DNA of 64,000 nucleotides from Turbatrix aceti (lineage: Eukaryota > Nematoda > Chromadorea > Rhabditida > Panagrolaimidae), in the NCBI GenBank assembly GCA_963969345.1, contig OZ017768.1:5480718-5544717 (forward strand), given 5' to 3'. Made by a program: the position numbers and the translations under genes. Position 1 is the stretch's first letter, and every line of letters begins with the position of its first letter. This document shows positions 1 through 11,120 of this stretch, in pieces. Below the pieces are notes generated by a model, which did no database searches, was not told the origin of the DNA, and was given only the letters and a program-made list of their open reading frames with translations.

Positions 1-3000
1 AATAAGAAGAAGAAGAACCTCCACGCTGGCTTCGGAAAGCAAGCGAAAAACGATACCCCGGGCAAAGCAAAAAAGCAGCAGCTGAAAAGATTCACTTATT
101 CGACGTGAAAGCTAATCTGCGACGCGTGACAGCCCGGTGGAGAGGTTAACCACCGCGCGCCCGCCCGCCGGGGCCGGCATAGACATAGGCATACCAAATG
201 CCATCGCGCCAGCGTGCCAGCGGGGAAAGTCCGTCCTCCTTCATCCACCTTACGTGTCAAGAAGGCCTGCAACCCGCTATAAACTCGTATTCAGCGTCAA
301 CTCATATTCTGAGGCAGTCGGCAGCAGAACAAAAAAAAGTGAGTACTTCTAATCCGGCCTCAAGGCATGCCAGTGCGCGCTCGCGCTACACGTTTGTTCG
401 TTCGTCGAACGGCATTCAAAATTGCCACGCAAAGAACCGGCGCCGTCGCCGTTGCCGTTGTCGCCGCTGCTGCTGGCGTTGACACGTTGTTTGCACTCCG
501 TGAAGAAAAAGACGACGACCAAGCGACGTGAGTGAGTGCGACAGCAGCAACATGGCTCCTTCAAAACCCCCGAACGGAAATGACAATCCCTCCCGACTTG
601 TTCAGCGACCAAGAGCAAGACCAATTTTGGCTTCCTGGGAAGTGCTGGCCTGGCCACGTCCAAGTCCAAGTCCGTCCCCGTCGACGTTGACGTTGACGTC
701 GACGGTGAATGAAGCCATTAGGAAGCGAACAAAAATTAGCTGCAATTCAAGGAAGACGGGAGGGACCTTGTAAACACACAAAAAAGACATGCCACGCGTT
801 TTACGACCCAAAACGTGTACCTCCAGAAATATCTACACTCCGTTCGTTCTCCCATCGACCATGGACCTTGGCTTGAATTACCCTATTTCCAACAAACTCA
901 AATAGGCCCTTAATTGCCAATCGGCCCCGACAGGCGTTTCTGCGTGTACTTTTGTACTCGAGAAAAGCAATTTAGTCGCCGCTGTCTGTCTCGGGGGCCG
1001 TTGCGAGACGCGCGTGAACGCGTGAAAACGCCTCGGCAAACAAAAAGTACCGTAACACCGTGCCTGCCTCGCAGATGCTATTCACGCGCTACTGTGTTTA
1101 CGCGGATTGCCCTCGACCGCTGACAGAGAACACAAGTCAGTAGTCAACAAACATCTGCGCTTGCTTTTTTCAAAAATACTATATTTCTAATCCCAGATGC
1201 CGTCACAGTGCTTGCTTGCTACTTATTTTGCTGGTGCGAGCGAGATACAACCGTTCTGCCTATAAAGGTTGTCCCAGGGGTCATCACCTCTTCGGTTAAA
1301 GGCCGTAGAAGAAGCCATTAGAGGAGCAGTAAAAGCGCATGCGCGGGCGGATATAGCTTAAAATAGCCCGACAAAAAGCACAGCAGCGCGCGCCATCTGG
1401 GCCCCGAGGCAAGCGTTCTCTGACTTTGCAAAGATGTCGTGCCATGCGGGAGTGACACGCTACACACGAACAGGAAACTGAAACTGGAAAGAGGGCGAAA
1501 ACACATACATGAAAGAAACCGTCGTCAACGCCCGCCGAAAACTTTTTTGACGAACACCCTACCCTGCCCTCTGGCTAAAAATGCATCCAGTGGCACTCTC
1601 CGAAGTATCGCTGACTGAATGAGTGAGAAATAACCCCTGGCGCCCATTTACTACTCCTGCCAACGCCCGCCTCGTCTCACTCAGGCACCGGCGGTCTTTT
1701 CTTTTCCTGATGTCCTCCGCAGCTCCGGAAGAAGAGAGCAATCCACGCAACAAAAGGGAACCTCGAGGTTGACAGGATACTCGCGGGGGTTGGCACGCGA
1801 CTGCTGCCGGCGACATTCACGGACTCCGTTCTCGTTCTCGTTCTCGGTGCAGGATCGTAGAACAAAAACCTCCGCTTTTGGAAACTATGGCTCAAAAAAC
1901 AGCTTCAAACGACTGACACACAGGCATACGTGGCCGCAGTCGTGGCAGGTAGAAGAGAAGCGGGAGCAGGTACGTGAAATCACCTGCAAGATGGACGGTG
2001 CTGAAAAACACGTACCTATTCTACGAAAATTAAATAGTAGAACGCCGAGTCACCGGCGATGCGAAAAAAAAACAAACAAAAATAGCCGCCCATGGGGGAG
2101 GGGTCACATGGATATCACATTTTGTACATCTCATTTCTCACATTCTAGCACGAGCACCAAACCCCGAGCACCGAGCACAGATGAGTGAGTCTCAAAGGTC
2201 CATGCACTCACCCGGAAGTAAAAAAACAACATTGCATTGTTTTTTGACACCCAGCACCTCCGAAAAAAATTCCGGGAAAACCGAATGGCCATAACGGAGT
2301 CCTTTCCTTTCGTTTTTGGTCTCTTGATGTCGTCAAAGGCGGACGAGTCACAAGTGAAACACGTGTGACACAAAAAAAAATACACAAGCACTCAAGAAAA
2401 GGCGCGGCTAATCGGGTCTGAGGAGCAGCTCTGCGTCAAGTTCAGACAGCTCCCGAGTTTACAACTCCTCCCCTCCCCCTGCTGTAAGACGCCCCTCGGC
2501 TGTCCGCAAACACAGAAGCGTGAGGACAAAATCCAGCAACGTCAGACGCCATCATCTGCCGAAATTAGGTTTCGCCGAGTTTAAAAATAGCAAAAAAGAT
2601 GTCCGTAGTCCGTAGCGCAACCTGAAAACAACAGGAACCCGTCGGGGGGAAAGAAAAGCATGAAAAGCATCCGGCATGCGTTTCAAACGGCACAAGGACG
2701 CCTTTGGACGAGGCGAGACAGCTGTCGCATGCTGAGTAACTGCTAAGTGACCAGAGATCTACCAACTATCTCCCCAGCTCATTTTCTCCAGTTCGGGTCT
2801 GCACATGAGCTGAAAAGCAAACGAACCCGCGTCTTCTAACGATAAAAACAATTTCGAAAATTTTTCGGCACCAGTTTGCGGAAATAGAAATTGAGGAACG
2901 ACGGCTGCAGCCGCAGCCGCAGCCGTCACTTGACCCCGAAGAACGTCAAAAAAGAGCTGCGACGTACTTAAGGACTCATCCCTACCCTGACTGAGTGAGA

Positions 3001-5418
3001 GCACGTACACAAATTATATTACTCACTCAGAACAGTCAAAGGAGGAACGTCAACACAGTAAATTACGATGCAACCAAAATTACGAGCGCCAAAGTCGGCT
3101 GTTTCGTTCGAGAAACTGGGGACAAAAAAAGATAAGATTGGGTCGAGGCGGTGCCGCGAGTGTTGTGCATCGTATACATAATCACTGGGATGGAAGGAAG
3201 AAAGGAAAGGAGAAAAAAAAAAGATGTGTGCTAGCGGCGGTGCCTGCGTTTTTAGTGCAGGCAACCGGCCGTGGGAAAAATCCAAACGAGCAGACAAACA
3301 AACAAAAAACAAAATATTTAGATTCAGTTATTTTTTTTCTTCTTTTCCCTTTTTTTACGGAATTCATTAGTTGCCGGAGTGTCGGCTAACACGCGACACT
3401 CCAGCACCGCCTGATTTTTTTGCAGTGTCTGGGAAAACAAAAATGAGTCAAAGCTGGATTTTGCACGATGCGAGCAACGTGTTGGATTGATTCATCCAAA
3501 GATGAATTGCATACTGCAAAAAAATTTCTTTCCGAACGCCCGCATCACCGCGCATCAGCCTTTTGGCAGACGAGCGAACGTGTACGCGTCAGTCGAGTCA
3601 CTCTTGCAGAAAAAAAATACAATGCCGCGTGCAAAAAATGCTCCCAGACGGGTGCGCCGTAATGTGAAACCGTCAGAAGCGTCAAAACGACTCAAAAATG
3701 ATGCCGGCGGGCTATTTTCTCTCTTTTTGGCAGCAGAACAGAACACACGCTCCGAAAAAACCCATCGGAATGCGGGTGCGTAGAACGCATCTATTTTTGA
3801 AACAATACCCGAGTCCAGTCTCTCTTTTTTGGATGAGAGTGGGACAAAAACCAAAAACAACGGGAGTTGTTTGTTGTCTATTCCGGGAGTTGTTGAGAGA
3901 GACCCGTCAAAAGTTTGGTGCTGAACAACTCGAGGGAGGATGGTTCTGATCGTTGGCGCTCAGCCACCAAAGTTGAGTCGCGGCGGCGGCAGACAGACGC
4001 GCAGCAGCATCAGCAACACGCAGTTATTTCGGAGGGACTCCCGCAGCTCTATAAATCACGCAGCGCAGAGCGCGACACGTGATGATGAGTGAGCCGCCAT
4101 GACAGCCCCCGATTGATTACGTGACCCTGGCCAGAACAGGGCACTTAGTGCTGCGCCGAATGGTCCGTCGCATGGGGGAGGGAGGGAAGCGACACAGAGA
4201 ACAATCAAATGAGAGGGGTGCGAAACGAATCATCGAATCGAAACGAAACGAAACTTGAATTGATTGATCCCGCCCGGCTGACTGACTGACTGGCTGTCCC
4301 TCGCGGAGATATCAGCAGCCAGGGCACAGCTGCGCCTCAACGTGATGATGGGATGCGAGTAAAAAAGCCTGCACGCAGAGGAGGAAGTGGCGGCGATAGC
4401 TCGTAAGCGTTCATCGCCGCAGCCGATCGTTTGAGACCACGGTAGTGACGGCGGCGCAGGCTAGCACGCCTGTCCGGCATGACACGGTTTTCGTCTTCCG
4501 TCAGGTGCGAAGTTCAGAACAACAGCCATTTTTTAGACACGATGAAGGCAACTTTTACGACAGTGAACGTAAACAACAAAATAAATACATAAATTTCATT
4601 TCAAAAAGAGAAAACAAGTTGCGACAAACTTTTTTCGTTCCTCCGAGAAAGAAAAATGGGAAACTGCGTTGTTCCGTGCAAAGATCACATCAGCGTTAAA
4701 TATTTTGGGTTGTAGCAAGCCCCTCCGCCGCGCAGCACCACAGCCTGTCTGCCTGACGCCTGACGTGCTCAAGCGCAGGTCGGCAACTGTGTTCTGTTCT
4801 GTTCGAGTCCACGTGCTCAGCGCAACCTCGGTGCTGACTGACGACTGACTGCGTGTTCTCAAGTTGAAGCCATCGTTTGTCGCTACTGCTGAGAGTCGAG
4901 AGTCACCGGGATCGAAGTGCACAGGCACAGGCACAGAGGCAGAGGAAGAGGCGACGCATCGGCTGTGACGTCACTGCCCGGAAGAAGGGGATCCATCCGA
5001 TCCGTGAGGATGAAAAAAAATGCAAGATGCATAGACGGGGTCAAAAGTCGGTCGGGCTGTGCTGTGTTTGCCGAACGACTTGGATGCCCGGGCCCGACAG
5101 CTGTCACATCCACTCCGCACCCTACGCAAGCGATTGCGTGTCTGTTAATGACGACGTTCCTAACTGCCGTTTAACGGAAACCACCTGGTGGCTGCAGCCA
5201 TGGCCGCCACAAATTCAGAAAAAAACAAAGCCTCGGGGTCACCCGGCAATAACAATGATCTCCACAGAAGTCACAATCAGGGAGGAAACAAAGGAAACCC
5301 GAAGCCCCCGAAGCCGGGTCTGATGCGAAACCGGTCGGCGTTTCAGACCACGCGCAACGATGCTGTTCTGTGATGCGATCGGTAACCGCCGTCGTTATCA
5401 GTCCAAGTTGTTATTTCG
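1..5418. other. intergenic region, no gene recognised
   Basis: I see no open frame with recognisable domains, signal peptide or linked splice sites in this stretch. It contains short homopolymer runs and scattered simple motifs such as GACTGACT near 4270-4300. One short polar open frame (5200-5373) just before the next gene has a good start context but no other support. Regulatory sequence for the secreted-protein gene at 5419 may lie at the right end. Confidence 0.5.
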
Positions 5419-5915
5419 ATGATCGCCCCAAAAATGACGTCGCTCCGGAGTCTCTTATTGCTTTTTTTATTGCTCATTCATCTGTGCCTATCGTTTCCAG
5501 ATGACGGCAGAAGTTTGTTTTTTTGTCGACCTACGCATGTTCAACGCATAGCCGTTTTTTAACGATGTTTGAATTTTCAGCCCGTCGTCACGCGTCTCTC
5601 AAAGCCTTCGCATGCAAACGCCGACCAGAACTCAACTTTTGTCACCACCATAAAGTCCACACGACCACAGCCGATCCTTTCCCGTTCGGCACCGGCGAAG
5701 ATGAGGACGAAGACTACGAAGAAGTCTTGACCCGACGACCTCGACCTCGACCCCAGCCCCAGCCCCAGCCACAGACGACCTCCAATTCAGGAACCCCACT
5801 CGGAAATCTCGGTCTCGGCACGCCGGGCGGCCTCTTCGGCATCAGCTCCGGCGTCGGTGTTGGCACACCTGTGGGGCCCATTGGCATCTCATCCGGCTTC
5901 GGAATCGGACGCTAA
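5419..5915 (+). CDS. small predicted secreted protein, Pro/Gln- and Gly-rich C-terminus
   Basis: Two exons, 5419-5512 and 5581-5915, join in phase to give 142 residues. The donor is GTTTGT and the acceptor GAATTTTCAG, leaving a 68-nt intron of nematode type. The first ~26 residues form a clear signal peptide (MTSLRS, then a leucine-rich core, then CLSFP). The mature part holds a basic, Cys/His-containing segment, an acidic stretch (GEDEDEDYEE), an Arg-Pro/Gln-Pro run, and a C-terminal Gly-rich tail repeating a G-x-GTP-x-G-x-xGISSG pattern. I do not recognise a family. Gly-rich tails of this kind occur in nematode secreted and cuticle-associated proteins, so an extracellular structural role is possible but only inferred. 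The secretion call is stronger than any functional call. Confidence 0.55.
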
Positions 5916-8288
5916 CGCAAATCAATCTTCGATGTCAGTTGTACAAACAAACATTTTCCACAATTCTCGCCATGTTCTTTTTCGCTCAATTACTATGATA
6001 TTTTTTGAAAACGTGTTTACGCTGTTGTGTTCTTTTCCGTGAAAAAAAACAGAATGTCAACGGTGTACGTGATGGACGATACAACACATCATTCATCATT
6101 TTTGTCGACAAAATTAATTCGTACTGTGATACGGAGAAAAACTTTCAAACAGCGTTCCTTTGTGTTCCCCGAAATATGTAACACGATGGAATAACATGAA
6201 ATACATAATTTTTTCTTCCGTACGGAAGCCCACTCAAAAACCAATTTTTTGGCGTCTCTGGGAATGTTCGTAAATATTCGGGGAGCATGAACATTTTTCA
6301 GCAGGGGGGGGGGACGCTCCATAAACGGAACGCCGTGAAAAAAAAATAATGCTCACCGAAAAAAAAATTCCTAAAAAAAGTTACAAAACGTAATAATTTG
6401 TTACAAAAAATGGAATTCTTGCAAAAATGTAAAAAATTTTCATAAAAATGTAAAAATTGTTTACAAAAAATTTGAAAATGCTATTTATACTTACAGACAC
6501 TTTTTTCAGTGCATCTTGCGCTGTTCTTGTTCACGCAACCGACAAAATCCACTCTAAAATCCTCTCACACCAGAAATTATTCATTAGCAATTCCGGACGG
6601 ACCCAAATGTAACTCATCAATTCGCCCAAAAATCATGGTGTCACTCTGACAATTATGCGGCGCCACGGTCGGCGGCCACGGGTCGTTGGCTATGCAGATA
6701 CAAACGCTCAAGCGCGTGCCATGTGGATACAAACAACAAAGCGCATGAATTGCAAACAAATGTGTTCCAATTTGTTTCTCGAGTTTACTTTTCGCTTGGG
6801 TGCTCTGAGGGACGCTTGGGATTTTCTGGGTTCCAATTTGGTTCGAAGTCAATGCCAGATAGTGCTACCTGCTAGTTGGATGAGAAGCGCCATGCATGCG
6901 CGTCTGTCTTATTGCGCAGCCAGGACTCAGACGGAAGCGAGAATGGAAAGAGGCAGATGATGATGATCAGGCAGATGACTGGAAGTGGCTGCAATTTGCC
7001 GAGGGCTGAGGGGAACCGGACCGGACTACAGCGTGCATGCATGCTTTCCAGCATAACATCAGCACTTCTTTTTTTCTGATTTGGTTTTTGTATGGTGCAC
7101 TCATTTTTGCACCCCTTCGAGGATACGTTCGTCTATGAGACAACCAAAGTTTGTTTACCCGAGATAGAACGTTGTATAATAATATGTAGCTATTGAAATT
7201 TGATCCTCCGGCTAAATAGTAACGAGCTGCTTGCTTACCTGTCCTACCTGCCTGCTACGTTCAAATTCCCAAGCCAGCATTGCCTTTGATTTGTGCAGAA
7301 AACTTTTCTTCGTGCCGTTGTTTGAAAAGTGAGTCATGAATAATATTGCGACCAGTTGCAAAGGTTTTACGAGTGCAATATAGGCCGTAAAACCATATTG
7401 TTGATACGAGCCTACGAACGGAGTGTCAACAGGAAACGGCCTTCTCACGAGTTTTTTTCCTCATCAAAGTCCGAGTTTTCACACTTTTCGTGCACACAGA
7501 CATCTTATTGCTATTAAAAACCTCAAAAAAAATTTTGACGACTTTTTGGTCACTGTTAGCCATCCGAGTGACCAATTGCGCTCAATTTCTGTCTGTTTGC
7601 TCTTTCACGTTTGCTTCCCCGTCCAAATTGTCTCCAGCACGCGCGCACCAGCTTGACAGCCTGCTTACCTCCTGCCTAGCCTTGCGCAGCCCGGGAGGGA
7701 GTGGCGATCGCCTCAGAGGACCATAAGAACGGGGAGAGATGTCATTTCGGTCGCGAGCCCCTCAAACAGCCACCGGGCGGCCGCCAGGCAACAAGCAAGC
7801 TGCAACCGAGTGCAATTCGATACTCACGCTTCCTTCCTGAATAGCTGTATTACGGAGACCCAGTCAAAGTTGTTGTGAAACTCAATAAGGGGATTCAGGG
7901 GCGGCAGGTCGCTTGCACGCGCATCCAGGCTCCACCCGCTTGGACGCCGGTTGTTCGAGACGCATCCCCTCTCGCTGCCGCCACCGCGTAACGCGTCGTG
8001 TTCTTTTCTGCAACTTGCTTTGTTCTTTCTTTCTTTTTCAGTGTCAATCAGGCCATAACACACACACATACACGCCCGAGGGGAAGTCAACGCGTGGTAG
8101 CTGGCCAAGCATTGTTTTGTTTTGTCGGGGTGCCGAAAAAAAAATTTGACGTCGTTGGTCGCTGCTGACAGCCGCTACTGACCACTCGCCCGCGTCACCG
8201 ACTGTTGGCATCAAAAAAGCCCCTGCCCCGTCCGCCTGTCCAGCTCACTCTCTCTGTGCCGTGCCAGAGACGACGCCGAGAGTGTGCC
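5916..8288. other. intergenic region, AT-rich in part
   Basis: No gene recognised. Positions 6330-6500 are AT-rich with repeated short TTACAAAAA and TGTAAAAA words in both orientations, resembling the AT-rich sequence in the RRS1 intron near 63.4-63.7 kb. The rest looks like unique non-coding DNA. Confidence 0.4.
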
Positions 8289-10381
8289 ATGTCCCCTTCC
8301 CCTTCCACGTCCACCTGCATCACGTTGAGCTGCGTTTTGCTGGTCGTAACCGTTCAGCTCGTCTACACCGCTCCAAACGCTGATCATGGTTTGTTTTTTT
8401 AGTTTTTTTATTCTTGCGTCGAGAGAAAAATCAATGTTCTTCTCCTCTGACCCTAATTAATCTTCTCCGAACTTTTTCATCACCTGACAGAGCAAACGAT
8501 ACTCCAACTTTTTTGATAGTCGTTATCAGAGTTGCCATGGCGCTTTAGGTCGTAAAACTGAAAACGGCGTTTTTATAGATCTTGGAGGACCATTACTTGA
8601 CTGGCAGGAAGCCGGAAAGTCGTACGTGCTGCCGGGTGGGCCAGCTAGGACAGCTAGTTGGCGCTGGCCTGCTTTATGACTCCGCCAAGTGCATATTAGT
8701 TTTTTAAGCGCAAGCCTACTGCTCTTTTTGCGCTGCTTTCGGGCGATTTTAATTTCAATCTGGGGGAGAAATCTGAGAACATGGATTTTATTTGCCTTTT
8801 TTTCTGGCCTTGGTTGGCCGGCAAAAATTGTTTTTGGTGGTTAATTGCACGCTGTTGGCGCCCGCGCGCGCTCATCAGAACTGCGTGCCACTTGACGGCC
8901 GCCTTCGGGTTGACCCGGGATAACCAACTCGGTTGAGATGCATCCGGATGACTGTCACAAATTGTTCGGCAGGCAAGTGGCCTCGAGGGGCCATCCGGGT
9001 GGTCGGCGTTGTTATGCAGTGCGCAGTATGCCTTCGTCAGACTTCCGGCTCAACTGAGGCTCGTAAGGTTTCCGCCGGCCAGCGCCCAAATTGGGGGGTC
9101 TCTGGTGGTGTCAGTGACCACCCGGCCTGGGCCGACAGGCCGGGACTGGACTGACAACACAACGTGGACATGTTTATCTTGCACTCTAGTCACTCGCCGC
9201 AGCTTATTATGGTCTAAATTTCGACACTCAGCCTCGCTTTGAGCGTAAACAAAACAAACTCGTCTCGCGCTTTCCTTGTTTTTCCCTTGCAGGGCTGAGG
9301 TCTTCTTCGGGGCCTTGCGAGGTTCTCAGGAAAGGAGATGCCAAGCCAGCGTGTGAGTTTGGCAATCATCAGTGCAGCGGCGAATGCGCATGCGCGGCTT
9401 TGATGTCTTCGCAGCCGCCGGAAACAACCACAGGGACCCGCGCGGACAGGCACTCTCCGTAATTAGCGCATTTGCCTGCCTGCCTAGGGCGGCCGCTGCT
9501 GGTCGGGCGCTGTGTGAGTGCTGGCTTACGGGACAGGACACAACCTCTCCAAATTAGCAAGATTTTGCCGGGCAAGGGATCGAAATTGACTTGAATTCCT
9601 TCACTGGACTTAAAATTGGTTTTTTGAATAAAACACGTCGGCTCAAAAAGTATTCAACTTTTTTGAACAAACTTTTTCACTTTTTGCGTAAAAAAAGTTT
9701 CATTTTTTAACTTTTTGTCGTATTTTGCGCCAAACTGTTGCGTTCGTTCGCCCGCAAAGAGGACACCGCGGATATGAGGGATTATGCAACGGTCATCATA
9801 ACTCAAATCAGCGCAAGGAAAGGATAATTTGCCAGGCAGCTGTCGATCAGAAAGTCCTCTAGCGACAGAAAGCATCAATTTCATCAAAATTGACTGTCTC
9901 GGCAGTGGCGCATCGATCACGGATCACGGACAGGTGGCCGCCACAGCCACCTCCCCTTCTAGCTCCAGTTCATCCGTTCATCATCGAAGACCTTTCAGAT
10001 CGCTCGAGAGTCGTCTGGGTGCCCGTGATGGAGCGCAACAACGGTCCCATCGCCACGGCCATCGGTTCCGTGCTCCAGGACGGCGACGCGAAAACAGCAC
10101 GCATCGGACAAATGCTCAACGTGAGTGTCGCCCGAGGGAAAATTATTTGAGGCAATCAGAAGTTGTTGTTTTTTTTTCAGAAGTCATACTCAACTCAGGA
10201 AAAAGTCGCTCTCCAAGGCGCAAAGGAACTCGAAAAGCACAAAGACCCAAACCAACTCAAGACGGCTGAGGAACCCTCCAGCGCACCTTCTTCGTCTCTG
10301 ACGGTGTTCAACGCATTCTTCGGCGGCCTTTGTCTGGTGTTGTACGCTGCCCTGGAAAGACACGTTGTTGCTTTGTTGTAA
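8289..10381 (+). CDS. predicted small membrane or secreted protein, unrecognised
   Basis: Three exons are proposed: 8289-8388, a middle exon ending at 10120, and 10181-10381. Exon 1 encodes a signal peptide or anchor (MSPSPSTSTC, then LSCVLLVVTVQLVYTA) and ends in phase 1 at a GTTTGT donor. The middle exon could start at 9963, 9969 or 9999. All three acceptors keep the frame, giving 152, 150 or 140 residues. The TTTCAG at 9999 fits the local consensus best. The second junction is good: GTGAGT at 10121 and a T-rich CAG at 10180. The protein has a polar, Lys/Glu-rich middle (EKVALQGAKELEKHK) and a hydrophobic C-terminus (FFGGLCLVLYAAL), so it may be a small membrane protein. The first intron is ~1.6 kb, which weakens the link to exon 1. 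No family recognised. Confidence 0.42.
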
Positions 10382-10671
10382 AATAAGAAATAAGAGACTG
10401 CCATCTCCCGAGGATTTTTTTGAAGTGGCAATTGTTTTTGCATGCATGGCTTTTTTGCGGAGGAGAACCAGATGACAGCTCGAGGGTGCAACGGGAGGTA
10501 CAAATCGGTCGATTTTGAGTCCGTCCGGGTGATTCATTACTCATGCCGTGATGCGAAGCGCCGGTTTTTTGAAGTGGACATCTACTCCGCTGCGGGGGGC
10601 CAAGTCGGCTGATCTTGGCGGCTGATGAGGCAAAAAATTAGATACCAGATGCCGTCCATGGCTAATCCCTG
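10382..10671. other. intergenic spacer between convergent genes
   Basis: No gene seen. This is the 3' flank of the 8289-10381 gene; AATAAG-type sequence directly follows its stop codon. It ends at the left edge of the GTTCG-rich transposon remnant. Confidence 0.35.
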
Positions 10672-11035
10672 CAGGGATGGGCGTTCGTTCGTGTTTTTGC
10701 GAACAAATTAGATTTTTTATGTTTGTGTTCGTTTGCGAACAGAATTTTCTTAAATGCTTGCGTCATTCGTTCGCGAACAAAACTAAAATTTGCCAACAAG
10801 AAACATAAATCAAATTTTGTCAGAAAAAAGTTATCCCGAACGAGAAAACATGAACTTGTCAATTCACGTTTAAAAAAAACAATAAAAAGAATTAAAATTC
10901 GGAAGTACAAAATTTTGCTGTTCGTTCGCAAACTCCGTTAAAAATGTTCGCGTTCGTTCGATTCTTTGAACAAAAATATCAAAATGTTCGTCTCCGTTTA
11001 CAAACAAAAAAACGACTGTTCGCCCATTATTTCTG
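10672..11035. mobile_element. non-autonomous DNA transposon remnant, GGGCGAAC family
   Basis: The left end reads CAGGGATGGGCG and the right end, read on the minus strand, CAGAAATAATGGGCGAAC, giving imperfect terminal inverted repeats. The body is AT-rich and studded with GTTCGTTCGCGAAC words in both orientations. Similar blocks occur at 15601-16022, 21455-21825 and 30650-30838. There is no coding capacity. A CAGGG..TGGGC terminus is typical of hAT-class elements, but I found no clean target-site duplication here. Confidence 0.5.
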
Positions 11036-11070
11036 CCGTTTCCGAACAAAATCCACTTAAATCCTGAGAT

Positions 11071-11076
11071 TTTATT
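11071..11076 (-). terminator. polyadenylation signal of the K2P channel gene
   Basis: AATAAA on the minus strand, 45 nt past the TAG stop at 11121. Position and strand support the proposed last exon. Confidence 0.55.
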
Positions 11077-11120
11077 GACAGTATTGAAGCAAAATTGTGT
11101 ATTTACAAGCGGGAGAATGG

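Noticed and set aside
5200..5373. Short polar open frame with a good start context
   Set aside because: 57 residues rich in Asn, Lys, Gly and Pro, with no signal peptide, domain or splice support. It may be a leader or chance frame.
6830..6860. GGTTCGAA word resembling a tRNA B box
   Set aside because: No matching A box, acceptor stem or anticodon arm could be found around it.
9829..10269. 146-residue plus-strand open frame overlapping the small-gene exons
   Set aside because: It reads through a good GTGAGT donor and T-rich CAG acceptor in a different frame and looks like a shadow.
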